Shown piece after piece: positions 44,408-54,326 of a stretch of DNA of 64,000 nt. The notes below the pieces were generated by a model, which made no database searches, was not told the DNA's origin, and saw only the letters and a list, made by a program, of their open reading frames with translations. The stretch is from Idiomarina sp. (GTDB lineage Bacteria > Pseudomonadota > Gammaproteobacteria > Enterobacterales > Alteromonadaceae): the NCBI GenBank assembly GCA_020831965.1, contig JAFIFP010000009.1:186001-250000 (forward strand), in the 5' to 3' direction. The position numbers and the translations under genes are program-made. Each line of letters begins with the position of its first letter. Position 1 is the first letter of the stretch.

Positions 44408-46159
44408 CTAAACGTCCGCTAACCCCGCAACACCACCTTGCAAATAGTGCGCAGCAGCAACACCCGCCTGCGATAACAGCTCACAGCAGGCCTTACTCCG
44501 CCCCTGTGTACGGCAAACCACGTGGCACACCTCAGACTCCACCCGCAACGCATAATCCCACCACAGCGCTAAGGGCAGGTTCTTGGACAAGGTTGGCAAT
44601 GGTGTTAACTCACACTCCACCGGATGTCGCACATCCAACCACTGATCCGCCACATGCAATTCATGACAAGGCGCAACTTCACCCACGGCACTCGCCGCAA
44701 AGTTCGGAATCGAACCTTCGCATAACTCCAAGGCGCGTCCCGTCGACTCGTTGAGAATTCGCAATCCACAGGCTGCATCCACAACACGCAGACCGCACAA
44801 AGTTTCGTCCATTGTTACCGAGCGCTGCGGTAATGCCGCGAAACGTGTATCGCGTCGCAGCCATACCTGAAGCTCCGGAGAATCATGCACAATCACCGCT
44901 TCACCATCAGCCAAAATAAAACAGGCCGAAGATTCCGGCACTGGTACATACAAACCGTCCACTAAAGGCGCCGATTGTACTTTTTCAATGGCCGCCGCTA
45001 GCCGTTCTAGCGCAGCAAACACCGCGACTTGCCATGCAGGCGTAAGCAGGGGTCCAAAGGAAACACGTACCGCGCCTTCCGACGCCCAACCCGGTCGGCC
45101 CATGGCATCTAATACAAAAGAACGCGGCCGCCCAGTAGAACACGCAGACCCCGCACTCACACGAATACCTGCCGCATCAAACATGGAAACTAGTTCCGCA
45201 GAGCGATAGCCTGGCACCGAAATATTCAAGGTCGTCGGTACCGATTTATGCAAGGGATGATTCACTTCCAAATTCGGGAAAATGGCTCGTAAACGTGACA
45301 ACAATGAGTCGCGGAATCCGACTAAAGCTTCACGGTCAGAAAAAACTTTGCCTGCATTCAATTGCTCCGCAATCCATCCAAGCGCCACCGCACCCGCCAC
45401 ATTCTCTGTACCGCCGCGTTGCCCAGACTCTTGTCCGCCGCCAGCCTGCAGGGCCGCAAAAGCGGCACCTTGGCGCACAAAGAGCAAGCCCGCGCCTTTC
45501 GGTCCATAAAGCTTATGGGCAGAGAAACAGGCGTAATCAATGCTGATATCTGAGAACTGTATCGGAAGTTTGCCCAACACCTGCACACAGTCCACGAGCC
45601 ACGGCAGGTCAGGTCGGTCAGCACGAATCAGTGACTCGATCGCGCGCAAGTCAGTGAGTAAACCTGTCTCGTTATTTACGGCCATAGTGCAGAGCATACG
45701 GGTGGTGGGTAGGTGGTCGCGGATAAACTGAAGGTCCACTTGCCCTTCTGGCGACACTGGAATCGCTTTGACTTCAAAACCCATACCAAGCACACGCACC
45801 CAATGGCCAAGCGCCTCGGGCACTGCTTTGTGTTCAGTCGCGCTGTAAAGGAGGTAACCGGTCTCGATACCACGGCGGCGAAGATCAGTTAACACCGACA
45901 GCACCGAGGTATTAATTCCCTCGGTTGCACCGCTAGTGAAAATAAGTTGTCCAGTTTCTGCGCTAAGTAGTTTTCGAAGCTGCGCCCTGGCTTGATCGAG
46001 TTGAAGTTTGGCGTCTAAGCCAAGCACATGACCGCTACTAGGATTCCCGTAGCGGTTCAGCATTAAATCATGGAGTCGATTGGCCAACGCGGCATGAACC
46101 GGAGTGGTTGCGTTGGCGTCGAGTGATATGGTCTTAAATTCAGAATCTTGCGTTTTCAA
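44408..46159 (-). CDS. Cysteine desulfurase with C-terminal rhodanese domain
   Basis: A 583-residue fusion. Residues 1-395 are a NifS/IscS-like PLP enzyme: DANATTPVH, FTSGATEGIN, SATEHKAV, the PLP lysine in FSAHKLYGPKGAG, and the persulfide cysteine loop VSAGSACSTGRPRS. Residues about 500-583 look like a rhodanese domain: WLDVRHPVE, then VVCRTQGRS with a likely catalytic cysteine, and YLQGGVAGL. Residues 400-500 are not recognised. The fusion suggests direct hand-over of sulfane sulfur from desulfurase to rhodanese. It lies downstream of nqrM, and ends near the structured element. Confidence 0.82.
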   Translation of the reverse strand: MKTQDSEFKTISLDANATTPVHAALANRLHDLMLNRYGNPSSGHVLGLDAKLQLDQARAQLRKLLSAETGQLIFTSGATEGINTSVLSVLTDLRRRGIETGYLLYSATEHKAVPEALGHWVRVLGMGFEVKAIPVSPEGQVDLQFIRDHLPTTRMLCTMAVNNETGLLTDLRAIESLIRADRPDLPWLVDCVQVLGKLPIQFSDISIDYACFSAHKLYGPKGAGLLFVRQGAAFAALQAGGGQESGQRGGTENVAGAVALGWIAEQLNAGKVFSDREALVGFRDSLLSRLRAIFPNLEVNHPLHKSVPTTLNISVPGYRSAELVSMFDAAGIRVSAGSACSTGRPRSFVLDAMGRPGWASEGAVRVSFGPLLTPAWQVAVFAALERLAAAIEKVQSAPLVDGLYVPVPESSACFILADGEAVIVHDSPELQVWLRRDTRFAALPQRSVTMDETLCGLRVVDAACGLRILNESTGRALELCEGSIPNFAASAVGEVAPCHELHVADQWLDVRHPVECELTPLPTLSKNLPLALWWDYALRVESEVCHVVCRTQGRSKACCELLSQAGVAAAHYLQGGVAGLADV

Positions 46160-46184
46160 GGCGGCCCCATGCTAGCAACGGAAC

Positions 46185-46436
46185 TTAATGGATGCGCCGC
46201 TCCTGCCATGCTTTTTCGCGATCTTGACGCACTTTTTCTTCAGCAGGGATATGTTCAGCGGCGAGACGTGCTTTCTTTTTATCACAAGGATTGTCACAGT
46301 CACAGGCCTTTTCCATTCCCAAGGCCCCAATTCCGCCGCAACTACCCGCAATTGTCTTACGTTGTACAAGAAACCCAATGGCCATGCCTGCAAAGACAAG
46401 CAGCATCAGAATAAAAGCTAAAAATAGGGTTTGCAT
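46185..46436 (-). CDS. nqrM: NqrM, Na+-NQR maturation protein
   Basis: An 83-residue membrane protein: one N-terminal helix (LFLAFILMLLVFAGMAIGFL), then RKTIAGSCGGIGALG and CDCDNPCDKKK. The four cysteines are the family hallmark. NqrM is thought to deliver iron for the NqrD/NqrE metal centre. It lies 12 bases downstream of the ApbE-like gene in the nqr operon, as in Vibrio. Confidence 0.95.
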   Translation of the reverse strand: MQTLFLAFILMLLVFAGMAIGFLVQRKTIAGSCGGIGALGMEKACDCDNPCDKKKARLAAEHIPAEEKVRQDREKAWQERRIH

Positions 46437-46448
46437 TGGACACCTCGA

Positions 46449-47318
46449 CTACGACAAATACGACTGAAATGCCCTGCTAGTATACCGCGTTGCCACGCCA
46501 TTTTCACGTATCTCAATGACGACCGGAATACGCAAGCGTTCGGCTTGCGCTATTGCTTCCTCAGCAGCGAGAGAACTCAGCCAATAGCTTAGCGCATTGG
46601 CGGTGGCTGCAGAGCGATGAATCACCAGTACGTCCGTCGAGTCATTCACGGAAATCTGACCGATTGCACGATCACGTACCACAAACTTCTCTACCGAATC
46701 GGCGACCAACCAAGGCGTTTTCTTACGCTGTTGCCCGCGCACACGCACTTGTTGGTTCACTGAAATACGATAATGCTGAATACTCATTTGTTCCATCAGG
46801 TCCGCAATACGGTCGACAATGTACCCCTCAAGAAGCAGGTTCATATCAACTTTTACATCCGCAGCAGACTTGCGTGCCAAATGATTTTCCACCCGCACCA
46901 AAGGTGCCGACTGGGACGTCCCATTGGTAAATACAGGTAAGTGCCCATCTGTCATGTCGTAGGCTTGCAGGCCTATACGCAGGAAGTCTTCGAGTTCGCG
47001 GGTGAGTACCAGAGGTTCAGTGCTCTCCCAACGGTTCAAACGGCTGACTTCTGAGTTTTCAAATTCACTCGAAAATTGTTGTTCCAAGTGGTCTACCACA
47101 CCCTTCACACGTTCACGTAAACGCGCAGGAGTTTGGTTCGGATGCGCAGGCACCCATTCCACTTGAAACCGCAACTCTCGGACTTCACCGTCAATTGCTT
47201 CTGGCGGTGGTAGCTCCGAACATGCGGAAACAAAAACGGCCAGCCCCAACGGGGCCAGCCATTTCTTACACTGTGTGAGAACAGTACGCGCGAGACGCAC
47301 CTTAGCCACCGAAGTCAT
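46449..47318 (-). CDS. ApbE-like lipoprotein lacking catalytic motifs
   Basis: A 289-residue protein with a lipobox-like VSAC signal end. It aligns with FAD:protein FMN transferase (ApbE) over [47 protein letters not shown] and [13 protein letters not shown]. Key ApbE features are missing: the D-x-T-V-G-P segment is replaced by [10 protein letters not shown], the glycine-rich SVGG is VNQQ, and the HxIDPxTG metal/FAD motif is absent with about 30 residues deleted. It is therefore unlikely to transfer FMN, although it occupies the usual apbE place after nqrF. The start is uncertain: the ATG at 47318 lies inside the end of nqrF, and GTG codons at 47309 and 47300 are alternatives. Confidence 0.75.
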   Translation of the reverse strand: MTSVAKVRLARTVLTQCKKWLAPLGLAVFVSACSELPPPEAIDGEVRELRFQVEWVPAHPNQTPARLRERVKGVVDHLEQQFSSEFENSEVSRLNRWESTEPLVLTRELEDFLRIGLQAYDMTDGHLPVFTNGTSQSAPLVRVENHLARKSAADVKVDMNLLLEGYIVDRIADLMEQMSIQHYRISVNQQVRVRGQQRKKTPWLVADSVEKFVVRDRAIGQISVNDSTDVLVIHRSAATANALSYWLSSLAAEEAIAQAERLRIPVVIEIRENGVATRYTSRAFQSYLS

Positions 47319-48528
47319 CAAGCATGATGTTTTCGTCTTCCACACCCAAGTCTTTGAGCATGTTAATCACAGCGGCGTTCATGACGGGTGGTCCACACAT
47401 GTAGAACTCACAGTCTTCCGGCGCTGGGTGGTCTTTCAGATAGTTCTCAAACAACACGTTATGGATAAAGCCGGTGTAACCGTCCCAGTTATCTTCTGGG
47501 AGTGGATCCGACAGGGCCACGTGCCATTCAAAGTTATCGCTCTCTTTCGCCAACATGTCGAAGTCTTCAACGTAGAACATTTCACGCTTCGAACGAGCAC
47601 CGTACCAGAAGCTCACTTTACGCTTCGTGTTCAGGCGACGCATTTGGTCGAAAATGTGCGAACGCATTGGCGCCATACCCGCACCACCACCTACGAATAC
47701 CATTTCAGCTTCAGTTTCTTTCGCGAAGAACTCACCGAATGGACCCGAGATAGTCGCTTTATCACCTGGCTTCAGGCTAAAGATGTACGAAGACATTTTG
47801 CCTGGTGGCAAACTCATGTCGCTCGGCGGAGGCGTCGCGATACGAACGTTCAGCATGATAATACCGAACTCTTCTGGGTAGTTCGCCATGGAGTATGCGC
47901 GAATTACTTCTTCGTCCACTTTCGACTCGAGGTCGAAGATGCCGAATTTCTTCCAGTCACCGTGGTACTCTTCTTCAACGATAAAGTCTTTGAACTTCAC
48001 GTGATGGGGTGGCGCTTCAATCTGAATGTAACCGCCCGCACGGAAAGGCACCGACTCACCGTCAGGAATTTCCAATACCAGCTCTTTAATGAAGGTTGCC
48101 ACGTTCTCGTTCGAGCGCACGTTACAGTCCCACTTCTTGATCCCGAAGACTTCTTCTTCGAGCTCAATTTTCATGTTCTGCTTCACGTTCACCTGACACG
48201 ACAAACGCGCGCCTTTACGCGCTTCACCACGAGTAATGTGGTCACGCTCAGTTGGCAGAATATCTCCGCCACCTTCTTTAATGTGCACGATACACTGGCC
48301 ACAAGAGCCACCACCGCCACAGGCTGATGATACGAAGATACCTGCATTCGCCAGCGCGCCTAATAGCTTGGTGCCCGGCTGCGTGGTAATCGTTTTATCT
48401 GCATCGTCGTTAATGACGATTTGGACGTCACCAGAAGGTACCAACTTTGATTTCGCGAACATAATCACGACCACCAAGGCCAGTACAATAATGGTGAACA
48501 TGCCTACGCCAAGATATATTTCTTGCAT
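47302..48528 (-). CDS. nqrF: Na+-NQR subunit F (NADH dehydrogenase, FAD and [2Fe-2S])
   Basis: A 408-residue electron-input subunit. One N-terminal membrane helix; a ferredoxin domain with C70, C76, C79 and C111 binding [2Fe-2S]; then an FNR-like domain with [11 protein letters not shown] (from residue 210, FAD) and [15 protein letters not shown] (NADH). Length and numbering match the Vibrio enzyme. Confidence 0.98.
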   Translation of the reverse strand: MQEIYLGVGMFTIIVLALVVVIMFAKSKLVPSGDVQIVINDDADKTITTQPGTKLLGALANAGIFVSSACGGGGSCGQCIVHIKEGGGDILPTERDHITRGEARKGARLSCQVNVKQNMKIELEEEVFGIKKWDCNVRSNENVATFIKELVLEIPDGESVPFRAGGYIQIEAPPHHVKFKDFIVEEEYHGDWKKFGIFDLESKVDEEVIRAYSMANYPEEFGIIMLNVRIATPPPSDMSLPPGKMSSYIFSLKPGDKATISGPFGEFFAKETEAEMVFVGGGAGMAPMRSHIFDQMRRLNTKRKVSFWYGARSKREMFYVEDFDMLAKESDNFEWHVALSDPLPEDNWDGYTGFIHNVLFENYLKDHPAPEDCEFYMCGPPVMNAAVINMLKDLGVEDENIMLDDFGG

Positions 48529-48570
48529 CGACTCGTTCCTTATTTCCCGCTACTTCTAAACACCGAGGGG

Positions 48571-49179
48571 TTACAGGGATACGCCGGAGAACGACATAAA
48601 GCCCAAACCAATCAGACCCGTGCTGATAAAGGTAATTCCGAGGCCACGCAGACCATCAGGAATATCAGCATACTTCAGCTTCTCGCGTACCGCTGCTAGC
48701 AAGGTAATTGCGAGGGCCCAGCCCACACCAGAACCTACGCCATAGACCACACTTTCTGTGAAGTTGTAGTCACGCTCAACCATGAACAATACACCACCAA
48801 AGATGGCGCAGTTTACGGTGATAAGCGGCAAGAAAATCCCGAGCGCGTTGTACAGCGCTGGCAAGAATTTATCTAACGCCATTTCCAAAATCTGAACCAG
48901 TGCTGCAATAACACCGATAAAGGTTAGGAAGCGGAGGAAGCTCAGATCCGCATCTGGGAACCCAGCCCATGCCAACGCACCAGGCGCCAACACGTAAGTA
49001 TTTACAAGGTTTCCAAGTGGTACAGCTAGACCCAATACCACGATAACTGCAACGCCCAAACCAAAGGCTGTAGTGACTTTCTTAGACACTGCCAAGAAAG
49101 TACACATGCCTAGGAAGAAACTCAGTGCCAGGTTCTCAATGAACACTGCACGGACGAACATGCTTAAATAGTGTTCCAT
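48571..49179 (-). CDS. nqrE: Na+-NQR subunit E
   Basis: A 202-residue integral membrane subunit with six helices, paired with NqrD around the membrane iron centre. The conserved [12 protein letters not shown] and [10 protein letters not shown] segments contain the cysteines expected to bind that metal. It follows nqrD by 5 nt. Confidence 0.97.
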   Translation of the reverse strand: MEHYLSMFVRAVFIENLALSFFLGMCTFLAVSKKVTTAFGLGVAVIVVLGLAVPLGNLVNTYVLAPGALAWAGFPDADLSFLRFLTFIGVIAALVQILEMALDKFLPALYNALGIFLPLITVNCAIFGGVLFMVERDYNFTESVVYGVGSGVGWALAITLLAAVREKLKYADIPDGLRGLGITFISTGLIGLGFMSFSGVSL

Positions 49180-49184
49180 GAACC

Positions 49185-49817
49185 TTACTCCTTCGCTTCA
49201 ACTTGTTCTGGACGGTAAGTACGAAGTACCCAAATAAAGCCGCCAATGATAAAGAACGCGCTTGGTGGCAATACCAACAAACCAACTGGTGTATACCAAC
49301 CGCCCTCAGTAATGAGAGGCAGGATTTGGAGACCAAACAAGCTACCCGAGCCGAACAGTTCACGGAAGAAACCAACCGTTAACAGCACCACTGAGTAACC
49401 TAAAGCGTTACCAAGACCGTCAAAGAACGACGCCACTGGGCCTTCTTTCATTGCGAAAGCTTCGGCACGTCCCATGACGATACAGTTGGTAATGATGAGG
49501 CCAACGAACACCGAGAGCTCTTGCGCGATATCGTACGCGAAGGCTTTCAGTAGCTGGTCTACAACAATTACCAAGCTGGCAATAATAGTCATTTGCACAA
49601 TAATCCGGACACTCGAAGGAATGTGGTTCCGAATAATTGAGATCGACACGTTCGACAGTACCAGTACGAAGGTCAATGCAAGACACATCACAAATGTGTT
49701 TTCCATTTTACCGGTCACCGCGAGAGCCGAACATACCCCCAAAATTTGTAAAGCAATAGGGTTGTTGGCGAAAATCGGGCCAAACAACGTTTGCTTCATT
49801 TCTTTTACGCTAGCCAT
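49185..49817 (-). CDS. nqrD: Na+-NQR subunit D
   Basis: A 210-residue membrane subunit, homologous to NqrE in inverted topology. [17 protein letters not shown] and [18 protein letters not shown] carry the metal-binding cysteine positions. It overlaps neither neighbour but the gaps are only 3 and 5 nt. Confidence 0.97.
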   Translation of the reverse strand: MASVKEMKQTLFGPIFANNPIALQILGVCSALAVTGKMENTFVMCLALTFVLVLSNVSISIIRNHIPSSVRIIVQMTIIASLVIVVDQLLKAFAYDIAQELSVFVGLIITNCIVMGRAEAFAMKEGPVASFFDGLGNALGYSVVLLTVGFFRELFGSGSLFGLQILPLITEGGWYTPVGLLVLPPSAFFIIGGFIWVLRTYRPEQVEAKE

Positions 49818-49820
49818 GAT

Positions 49821-50576
49821 TTAGTTCGCTCCTTCTTCGCGGATTTTCGCCAGGAAAGCACCGTAAGCGTCTCTGCTTAACCAGAACTGGAAGGTATTAT
49901 CCACACCGTTACTGGTAATAGTCGCACCAGATAATGCGTCTACTTCGTTATCGCCTGCGCCTTTACGAACTCGAATTGCCACTTCACCACTGTCATCGAC
50001 GGCTTTCTTGCCTTCGAAGTTTGAGCGCCAGCGTTGGTTTTGGATTTCTCCACCCAAGCCAGGCGTTTCCATATGGTCGTAGAAGTTCAAACCCATAATA
50101 GTTTGTGCATCGGGTGCTACTGCGAAGAACGCGTGCATCATGCCCCACAGACCTGCGCCTGCAACGTCAAGAACGTATGACGAGACACTGCCGTCGTCTG
50201 CTTTAATGGCAAACACTGGAATCTCAGCACGGAGCGAACGAATACCTGCTTCGCGGCCTTTCTCTGGAACCGTTAATGAAGAAGCCGTGGCAATGGCTTC
50301 GTCTAATTCCAACAGCGAACCGCGCGAAGTAAGTTCATTGGTTTCAAGATTGAACGTGTAAATGGTCACGCGCTCGGCGAACACTTGGTCCGCGGCACGG
50401 CCTTCTAAGTCAACACCAGCAGTGCGCAGAATGTTTAACTGCTTGGCCATTGCTGCGTTGGCTTCTTGACGCTCTTTCAAGCCGACTGCCGCGCCCGATA
50501 CAATGATCGAGCACACCAGACATAGAGTAATAATGACCGTAAAGGTCTTACTCATCGTGTCGTTACTTTTAGACAT
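49821..50576 (-). CDS. nqrC: Na+-NQR subunit C (covalent FMN)
   Basis: A 251-residue subunit with one N-terminal helix (about residues 12-32) and a periplasmic FMN domain. The flavinylation motif SGATIT (about 216-221) is intact, and its last threonine receives FMN from an ApbE-type transferase. The start overlaps nqrB by 8 nt. Confidence 0.97.
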   Translation of the reverse strand: MSKSNDTMSKTFTVIITLCLVCSIIVSGAAVGLKERQEANAAMAKQLNILRTAGVDLEGRAADQVFAERVTIYTFNLETNELTSRGSLLELDEAIATASSLTVPEKGREAGIRSLRAEIPVFAIKADDGSVSSYVLDVAGAGLWGMMHAFFAVAPDAQTIMGLNFYDHMETPGLGGEIQNQRWRSNFEGKKAVDDSGEVAIRVRKGAGDNEVDALSGATITSNGVDNTFQFWLSRDAYGAFLAKIREEGAN

Positions 50577-51789
50577 GACGTAATGCCCTCCGCTTCACGT
50601 TTGCCTGTACTACAAAGTGGTCAAACAACGGTGCAAACACGTTCGCAAATAGGATTGCCAACATAATGCCTTCCGGGAACGCCGGGTTGATGACTCGGAT
50701 CATGACCGTCATAAAACCAATCAAAATACCGTAAGCCCATTTACCGCTGTTGGTGAATGATGCTGAAACCGGGTCGGTTGCCATAAAGAACATACCGAAG
50801 GCGAAACCACCGATGACGAGGTGCCAGTACCACGGCATCGCGAACATTGGGTTCGTGTCGCTCCCGATAAGGTTCAGCAAGCCCGAGAACGCAACCATAC
50901 CGACAAACACACCACCAACGATGCGCCATGAGGCGATACGGAAGTAAATCAGCGCTAAACCACCCAGCATGACCGCAACCGTTGAGACTTCACCCACTGA
51001 ACCAGGAATGCGACCGATGAACGCGTCCATCCAGCTCCAAGTGCCTTCAACAACACCAGAAATGTTGCTGTAGTCCATTTCGCCGTTGAATGCTTGAGTC
51101 AATAAGGTTGCGCCGGAGTGGCCGTCTGCTGCTGTCCATACCTGGTCGCCGGAAATAGCCGCCGGGAATGAAAAGTACAGGAAGGCACGACCGGTTAACG
51201 CAGGGTTCAAGAAGTTCCGGCCAGTTCCGCCGAAGATTTCTTTACCAATCACGATACCGAAGGTGATACCCAGTGCGACCTGCCACAGAGGAATAGTCGC
51301 TGGCAAAATCAATGCGAATAAGACCGAAGTTACGAAGAAACCTTCGTTGACTTCGTGCTTACGAATTGACGCAAATAAGACTTCCCAGAAACCACCGACC
51401 ACGAAGGTCACGGCATAAATCGGCAAGAACCAACAGGCGCCGTACCACAATAGGGTACCCCAACCGCCGTTCTCTAAGTCACCGCCGAACAGTTGGAACA
51501 GGCTTACCTGCCAAACGTCAGCGAGTTGTGCGCCAGCCATCAGCGCAGACTGCGCCTGGAAGCCCACGTTGTACATACCGTAGAACATTGCCGGGAAGGT
51601 CATCATCCAGACAAAGATCATGATACGTTTTAGGTCCACGTTGTCGCGGACATGCGTGGTGCCTTTGTTCGTTTTACCAGGGGTATACAGAACCGTGGCG
51701 ATCGCTTCATACAACGCGTACCACTTCTCGTGCTTACCGCCTTTCTCAAAATCTGGCTCAATACGCTCAAGGAAATTTTTCAAGCTCAT
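50569..51789 (-). CDS. nqrB: Na+-NQR subunit B (covalent FMN, quinone site)
   Basis: A 406-residue membrane subunit. I set the start at the ATG at 51789, 7 nt after AGAGGG and 4 nt beyond the nqrA stop; an upstream codon would overlap nqrA. It has about ten helices, and the FMN attachment motif [10 protein letters not shown] (threonine near residue 228). It carries the Na+ channel and ubiquinone reduction. Confidence 0.97.
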   Translation of the reverse strand: MSLKNFLERIEPDFEKGGKHEKWYALYEAIATVLYTPGKTNKGTTHVRDNVDLKRIMIFVWMMTFPAMFYGMYNVGFQAQSALMAGAQLADVWQVSLFQLFGGDLENGGWGTLLWYGACWFLPIYAVTFVVGGFWEVLFASIRKHEVNEGFFVTSVLFALILPATIPLWQVALGITFGIVIGKEIFGGTGRNFLNPALTGRAFLYFSFPAAISGDQVWTAADGHSGATLLTQAFNGEMDYSNISGVVEGTWSWMDAFIGRIPGSVGEVSTVAVMLGGLALIYFRIASWRIVGGVFVGMVAFSGLLNLIGSDTNPMFAMPWYWHLVIGGFAFGMFFMATDPVSASFTNSGKWAYGILIGFMTVMIRVINPAFPEGIMLAILFANVFAPLFDHFVVQANVKRRALRHV

Positions 51790-51793
51790 GACA

Positions 51794-53134
51794 TCAGCCC
51801 TCTTTCTCAATGGTGGTCAGGCACTTGCGCAAGAGCGGACCGAAGTCGTATTTGCCTGGACACACATAGGTACAGAGCGCCAAGTCTTCTTCGTCCAACT
51901 CAAGGCAACCGAGGGCCTGAGCACTCTCGATATCGCCTGCAGCCAAGTCCCGCAACAGCAGGGTTGGCAGAATATCCAAAGGCATTACACGCTCGTAGTT
52001 TCCGATTGGAACCATGGCGCGTTCTGAACCGTTGGTAGAAGCATCCATTTTGAACAGCTTGTTTGGCGCTAAGTGGCCTGCGAACGCACGCGTGATCGAG
52101 TGCATTTCTTTACCCGGCCAAATCCAACCAAACAGGTACTTTTCATCACCTTCGCCCAGCACAGTCACTTGCTGGTGGAAACGACCGAGGAATGCGTGCG
52201 CGCCATGAGCTTTGTTACCGTTTAACACGGAGCCCGACACCACACGTTGATTTTCACCGGTGACTTCGCCTTGAAGGAGGTCATTTAGGTTTGCGCCTAA
52301 ACGAGTACGTAGCAAACGAGGGTTCTTCACGCCAGGGCCGCTGATAGCGACAACGCGGTCTGTGAACAGCTCACCAGTGGTAAACAGTTTACCAATCGCG
52401 ATAACGTCTTGCGCGTTCAGGTGCCATACGTGATAGGACATGCTGACACCTTCAAGGAAGTGAATGTGCGTGCCCACGTTACCGGCTGGGTGCACACCCT
52501 TGAAGGTTTCATGCGTCACGGGCGCATCACCAAAGTCCAGATCTGCGTCTGGGGCGCTGCACACGTACAGCTTGCCTTCGGTAAGACGACTGACGACTTT
52601 CAAACCGTCGATAAAGGCTTCCGGGTTCTCTTTAATGAACAGCGCAGGGTCGCCCGCTAATGGACTGGTGTCCATGGCATTGACGAAAATCGCTTTGGGT
52701 TCACTGTCGAGTTTCGGAGAGCGAGAATAAGGGCGAGTACGGAACGCTGTCCAAAGACCTGATTCAACAAGGTTCTTTTGAACGTTGTCGCGGCTGAGCT
52801 GGAGCAGCTTGCCGGCATCGTACTTGTCGAACGTGATTTGCTCGTCGCCGTCTATTTCAATAACGACGGATTGCAATACACGTTGCTTTCCTCGGTTAAC
52901 TTCTTTGACCACACCCGCGGCTGGAGCAGTGAATTTAACACCCGGATTCTTTTTATCTTCAAAAAGAATCTGACCCTTTTTGACCCGGTCATCGACCTGG
53001 ACATGCATGGTCGGGCGCATTCCCACATACTCTTCACCCAGTGTAGCCACGGATTGGATGGCAGGACCATCTTCGATAATTTGCTGTGGAGCACCCGCAA
53101 TTGGGATATCCAGACCTTTTTTTATCGTAATCAT
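51794..53134 (-). CDS. nqrA: Na+-NQR subunit A
   Basis: A 446-residue soluble cytoplasmic subunit, first gene of nqrABCDEF. The start is the ATG at 53134, giving [14 protein letters not shown], the usual N-terminus; a GTG four codons upstream is possible. No strong Shine-Dalgarno is visible. A terminator-like hairpin lies about 120 bases upstream on the same strand. Confidence 0.97.
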   Translation of the reverse strand: MITIKKGLDIPIAGAPQQIIEDGPAIQSVATLGEEYVGMRPTMHVQVDDRVKKGQILFEDKKNPGVKFTAPAAGVVKEVNRGKQRVLQSVVIEIDGDEQITFDKYDAGKLLQLSRDNVQKNLVESGLWTAFRTRPYSRSPKLDSEPKAIFVNAMDTSPLAGDPALFIKENPEAFIDGLKVVSRLTEGKLYVCSAPDADLDFGDAPVTHETFKGVHPAGNVGTHIHFLEGVSMSYHVWHLNAQDVIAIGKLFTTGELFTDRVVAISGPGVKNPRLLRTRLGANLNDLLQGEVTGENQRVVSGSVLNGNKAHGAHAFLGRFHQQVTVLGEGDEKYLFGWIWPGKEMHSITRAFAGHLAPNKLFKMDASTNGSERAMVPIGNYERVMPLDILPTLLLRDLAAGDIESAQALGCLELDEEDLALCTYVCPGKYDFGPLLRKCLTTIEKEG

Positions 53135-53245
53135 ACGCGTTTGCACTACTCAATTTAGGGAAGATTGAAAGCTCAATTCGTTGTCGCGACAGAATACCGC
53201 CATAAAAGCCATGCCCACCCCAAAAGAAGCAAACACAGCCCTATA

Positions 53246-53269
53246 GAAAAACCCTGCACTTTACAGGGT
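53246..53269 (-). terminator. Terminator-like hairpin in the nqr leader region
   Basis: ACCCTG (53251-53256) pairs with CAGGGT (53264-53269). On the minus strand it is followed by TTTTTC. It lies 112 bases upstream of nqrA, so it either shields nqr from transcription arising in the REP/transposase region or attenuates the nqr transcript. Confidence 0.45.
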
Positions 53270-53311
53270 CAGTATTCTAGCATTTTTCCCACCAATTTAA
53301 ACGCCGAAATC

Positions 53312-53432
53312 AGGGTCAGATGAAGAAACGTTAACTTAAATTGGGGTCAGATGAGCTTTTTCGGGATGATTTGTTGTTTTTAAAGGGCTGCAGAGGATGG
53401 GGTCAGACCCTCTTGGGTGAGGGTCTGACCCC
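53312..53432. repeat. Family-1 REP unit, left flank of the RAYT gene
   Basis: A full roughly 72-nt unit runs from 53341 to 53412: TTGGGGTCAGATGAGCTTTTT, a variable middle, GTTTTTAAAGGGCTGCAGAG, and a terminal GGGGTCAGACCCTC. This last arm (53399-53412) is the exact reverse complement of 53419-53432 with 6 bases between, giving a strong 14-bp hairpin. A partial copy (AGGGTCAGATGAAG) precedes it at 53312. Confidence 0.85.
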
Positions 53433-53526
53433 AAATTTTTTCGGGCGATTGCGTAACTGGCGGGCGTTTAAGGTCAGTTGAGGCTAGCTTTACTGTCCTC
53501 ACACCCACCAGGACAAGGAGAAAGTC

Positions 53527-54210
53527 ATGCCCCGCCATAAACGCTCTACTCTTCCGGGCATTCCCCAGCACGTAGTTCAGCGAGGGAATAACAAAGGGCC
53601 CTGCTTTTTAGACGAACAAGATTTCGCGCTCTACGCACGTTGGCTTGCGGAGTACAAAACTGAGTTCCAAGTTGATATTCATGCTTGGGTATTTATGACC
53701 AACCACGTGCATATTCTCTGCACCTCCCATATCCACAAAGGTGTGAGCAAAATGATGCAAGCGCTCGGGAGAAAGTATGTTCCTTACTTCAATAAAAAAC
53801 ATCAGCGCACAGGCACGCTTTGGGAGGGACGGTTTAAGTCCAGCATGGTGGATACAGATGAATACTTGCTCGCGGCCTATCGATACATTGAGCTGAATCC
53901 AGTTCGGGCTCGCATGGTGCACCAACCCAACGAGTATCACTGGTCGAGTTTTCGCGCCAATGCTTACGGCTCGCGCTCATCACTGCGCACGCCACACAAA
54001 GTCTATTTGGACCTAGGAGACACAGAGGAAGAGCGATTAAGAGCTTACCGCTCTCTCTTTGCAAAGGATGTGGAAGGCGAAGTCTTAGCGCAGATTAGAG
54101 AGGCAATACAGAGCAATAAAGCCTTTGGAAGCGACGCGTTTAAGAAGCGGATGGAGCTTGCAACAGGCCAACCACAGGAGCATAAGCGGAAAAAAGAGCC
54201 CGCGCATTAA
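53527..54210 (+). CDS. REP-associated tyrosine transposase (RAYT, IS200/IS605-like Y1)
   Basis: A 227-residue single-strand DNA transposase-like protein. It has PGIPQHVVQRGNN at the N-terminus, the HUH metal motif in MTNHVHIL, and the single catalytic tyrosine region YLLAAYRYIELNPVRA. The C-terminal tail is basic (HKRKKEP), as in RAYTs. AAGGAG lies 8 nt upstream of the start. It is flanked by inverted REP units rather than IS ends and no TnpB is present. RAYTs cut and join REP hairpin DNA and are thought to spread REPs. No frameshift or truncation is seen, so it is probably active or recently so. Confidence 0.93.
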   Translation: MPRHKRSTLPGIPQHVVQRGNNKGPCFLDEQDFALYARWLAEYKTEFQVDIHAWVFMTNHVHILCTSHIHKGVSKMMQALGRKYVPYFNKKHQRTGTLWEGRFKSSMVDTDEYLLAAYRYIELNPVRARMVHQPNEYHWSSFRANAYGSRSSLRTPHKVYLDLGDTEEERLRAYRSLFAKDVEGEVLAQIREAIQSNKAFGSDAFKKRMELATGQPQEHKRKKEPAH

Positions 54211-54213
54211 ACT

Positions 54214-54326
54214 GAGGGTCAGACCCCAAACTTTGGGGTCTGACCCTCATCTCTACAGCCCTTTAAAAACGATCAAACGAGCCTAAAAAGTTCATCTGAC
54301 CCCAATCTGTTAGACCCCAATCTGTT
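54214..54326. repeat. Family-1 REP unit, right flank of the RAYT gene, reaching into fabV
   Basis: A near-perfect palindrome of 18-base arms around one base is centred at about 54231: GAGGGTCAGACCCC (54214-54227) against GGGGTCTGACCCTC (54235-54248). From 54235 to 54306, read on the minus strand, is the same roughly 72-nt unit as on the left flank but inverted. It ends with a tandem duplication: 54298-54311 and 54313-54326 carry the identical GACCCCAATCTGTT. The second of these encodes the end of fabV. Confidence 0.85.

Noticed and set aside
44170-44754. Small ORFs on both strands across 44170-44400
   Set aside because: They overlap the hairpin element, lack Shine-Dalgarno sites and show no family features.
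47275-48327. 350-codon ORF antisense to nqrF
   Set aside because: Shadow of the strongly biased nqrF codons; nqrF is unambiguous on the other strand.
53527-54210. Ordinary IS200/IS605 insertion sequence
   Set aside because: No TnpB and no IS-type subterminal hairpin ends; the flanks are REP units found elsewhere without the gene, which fits a RAYT.
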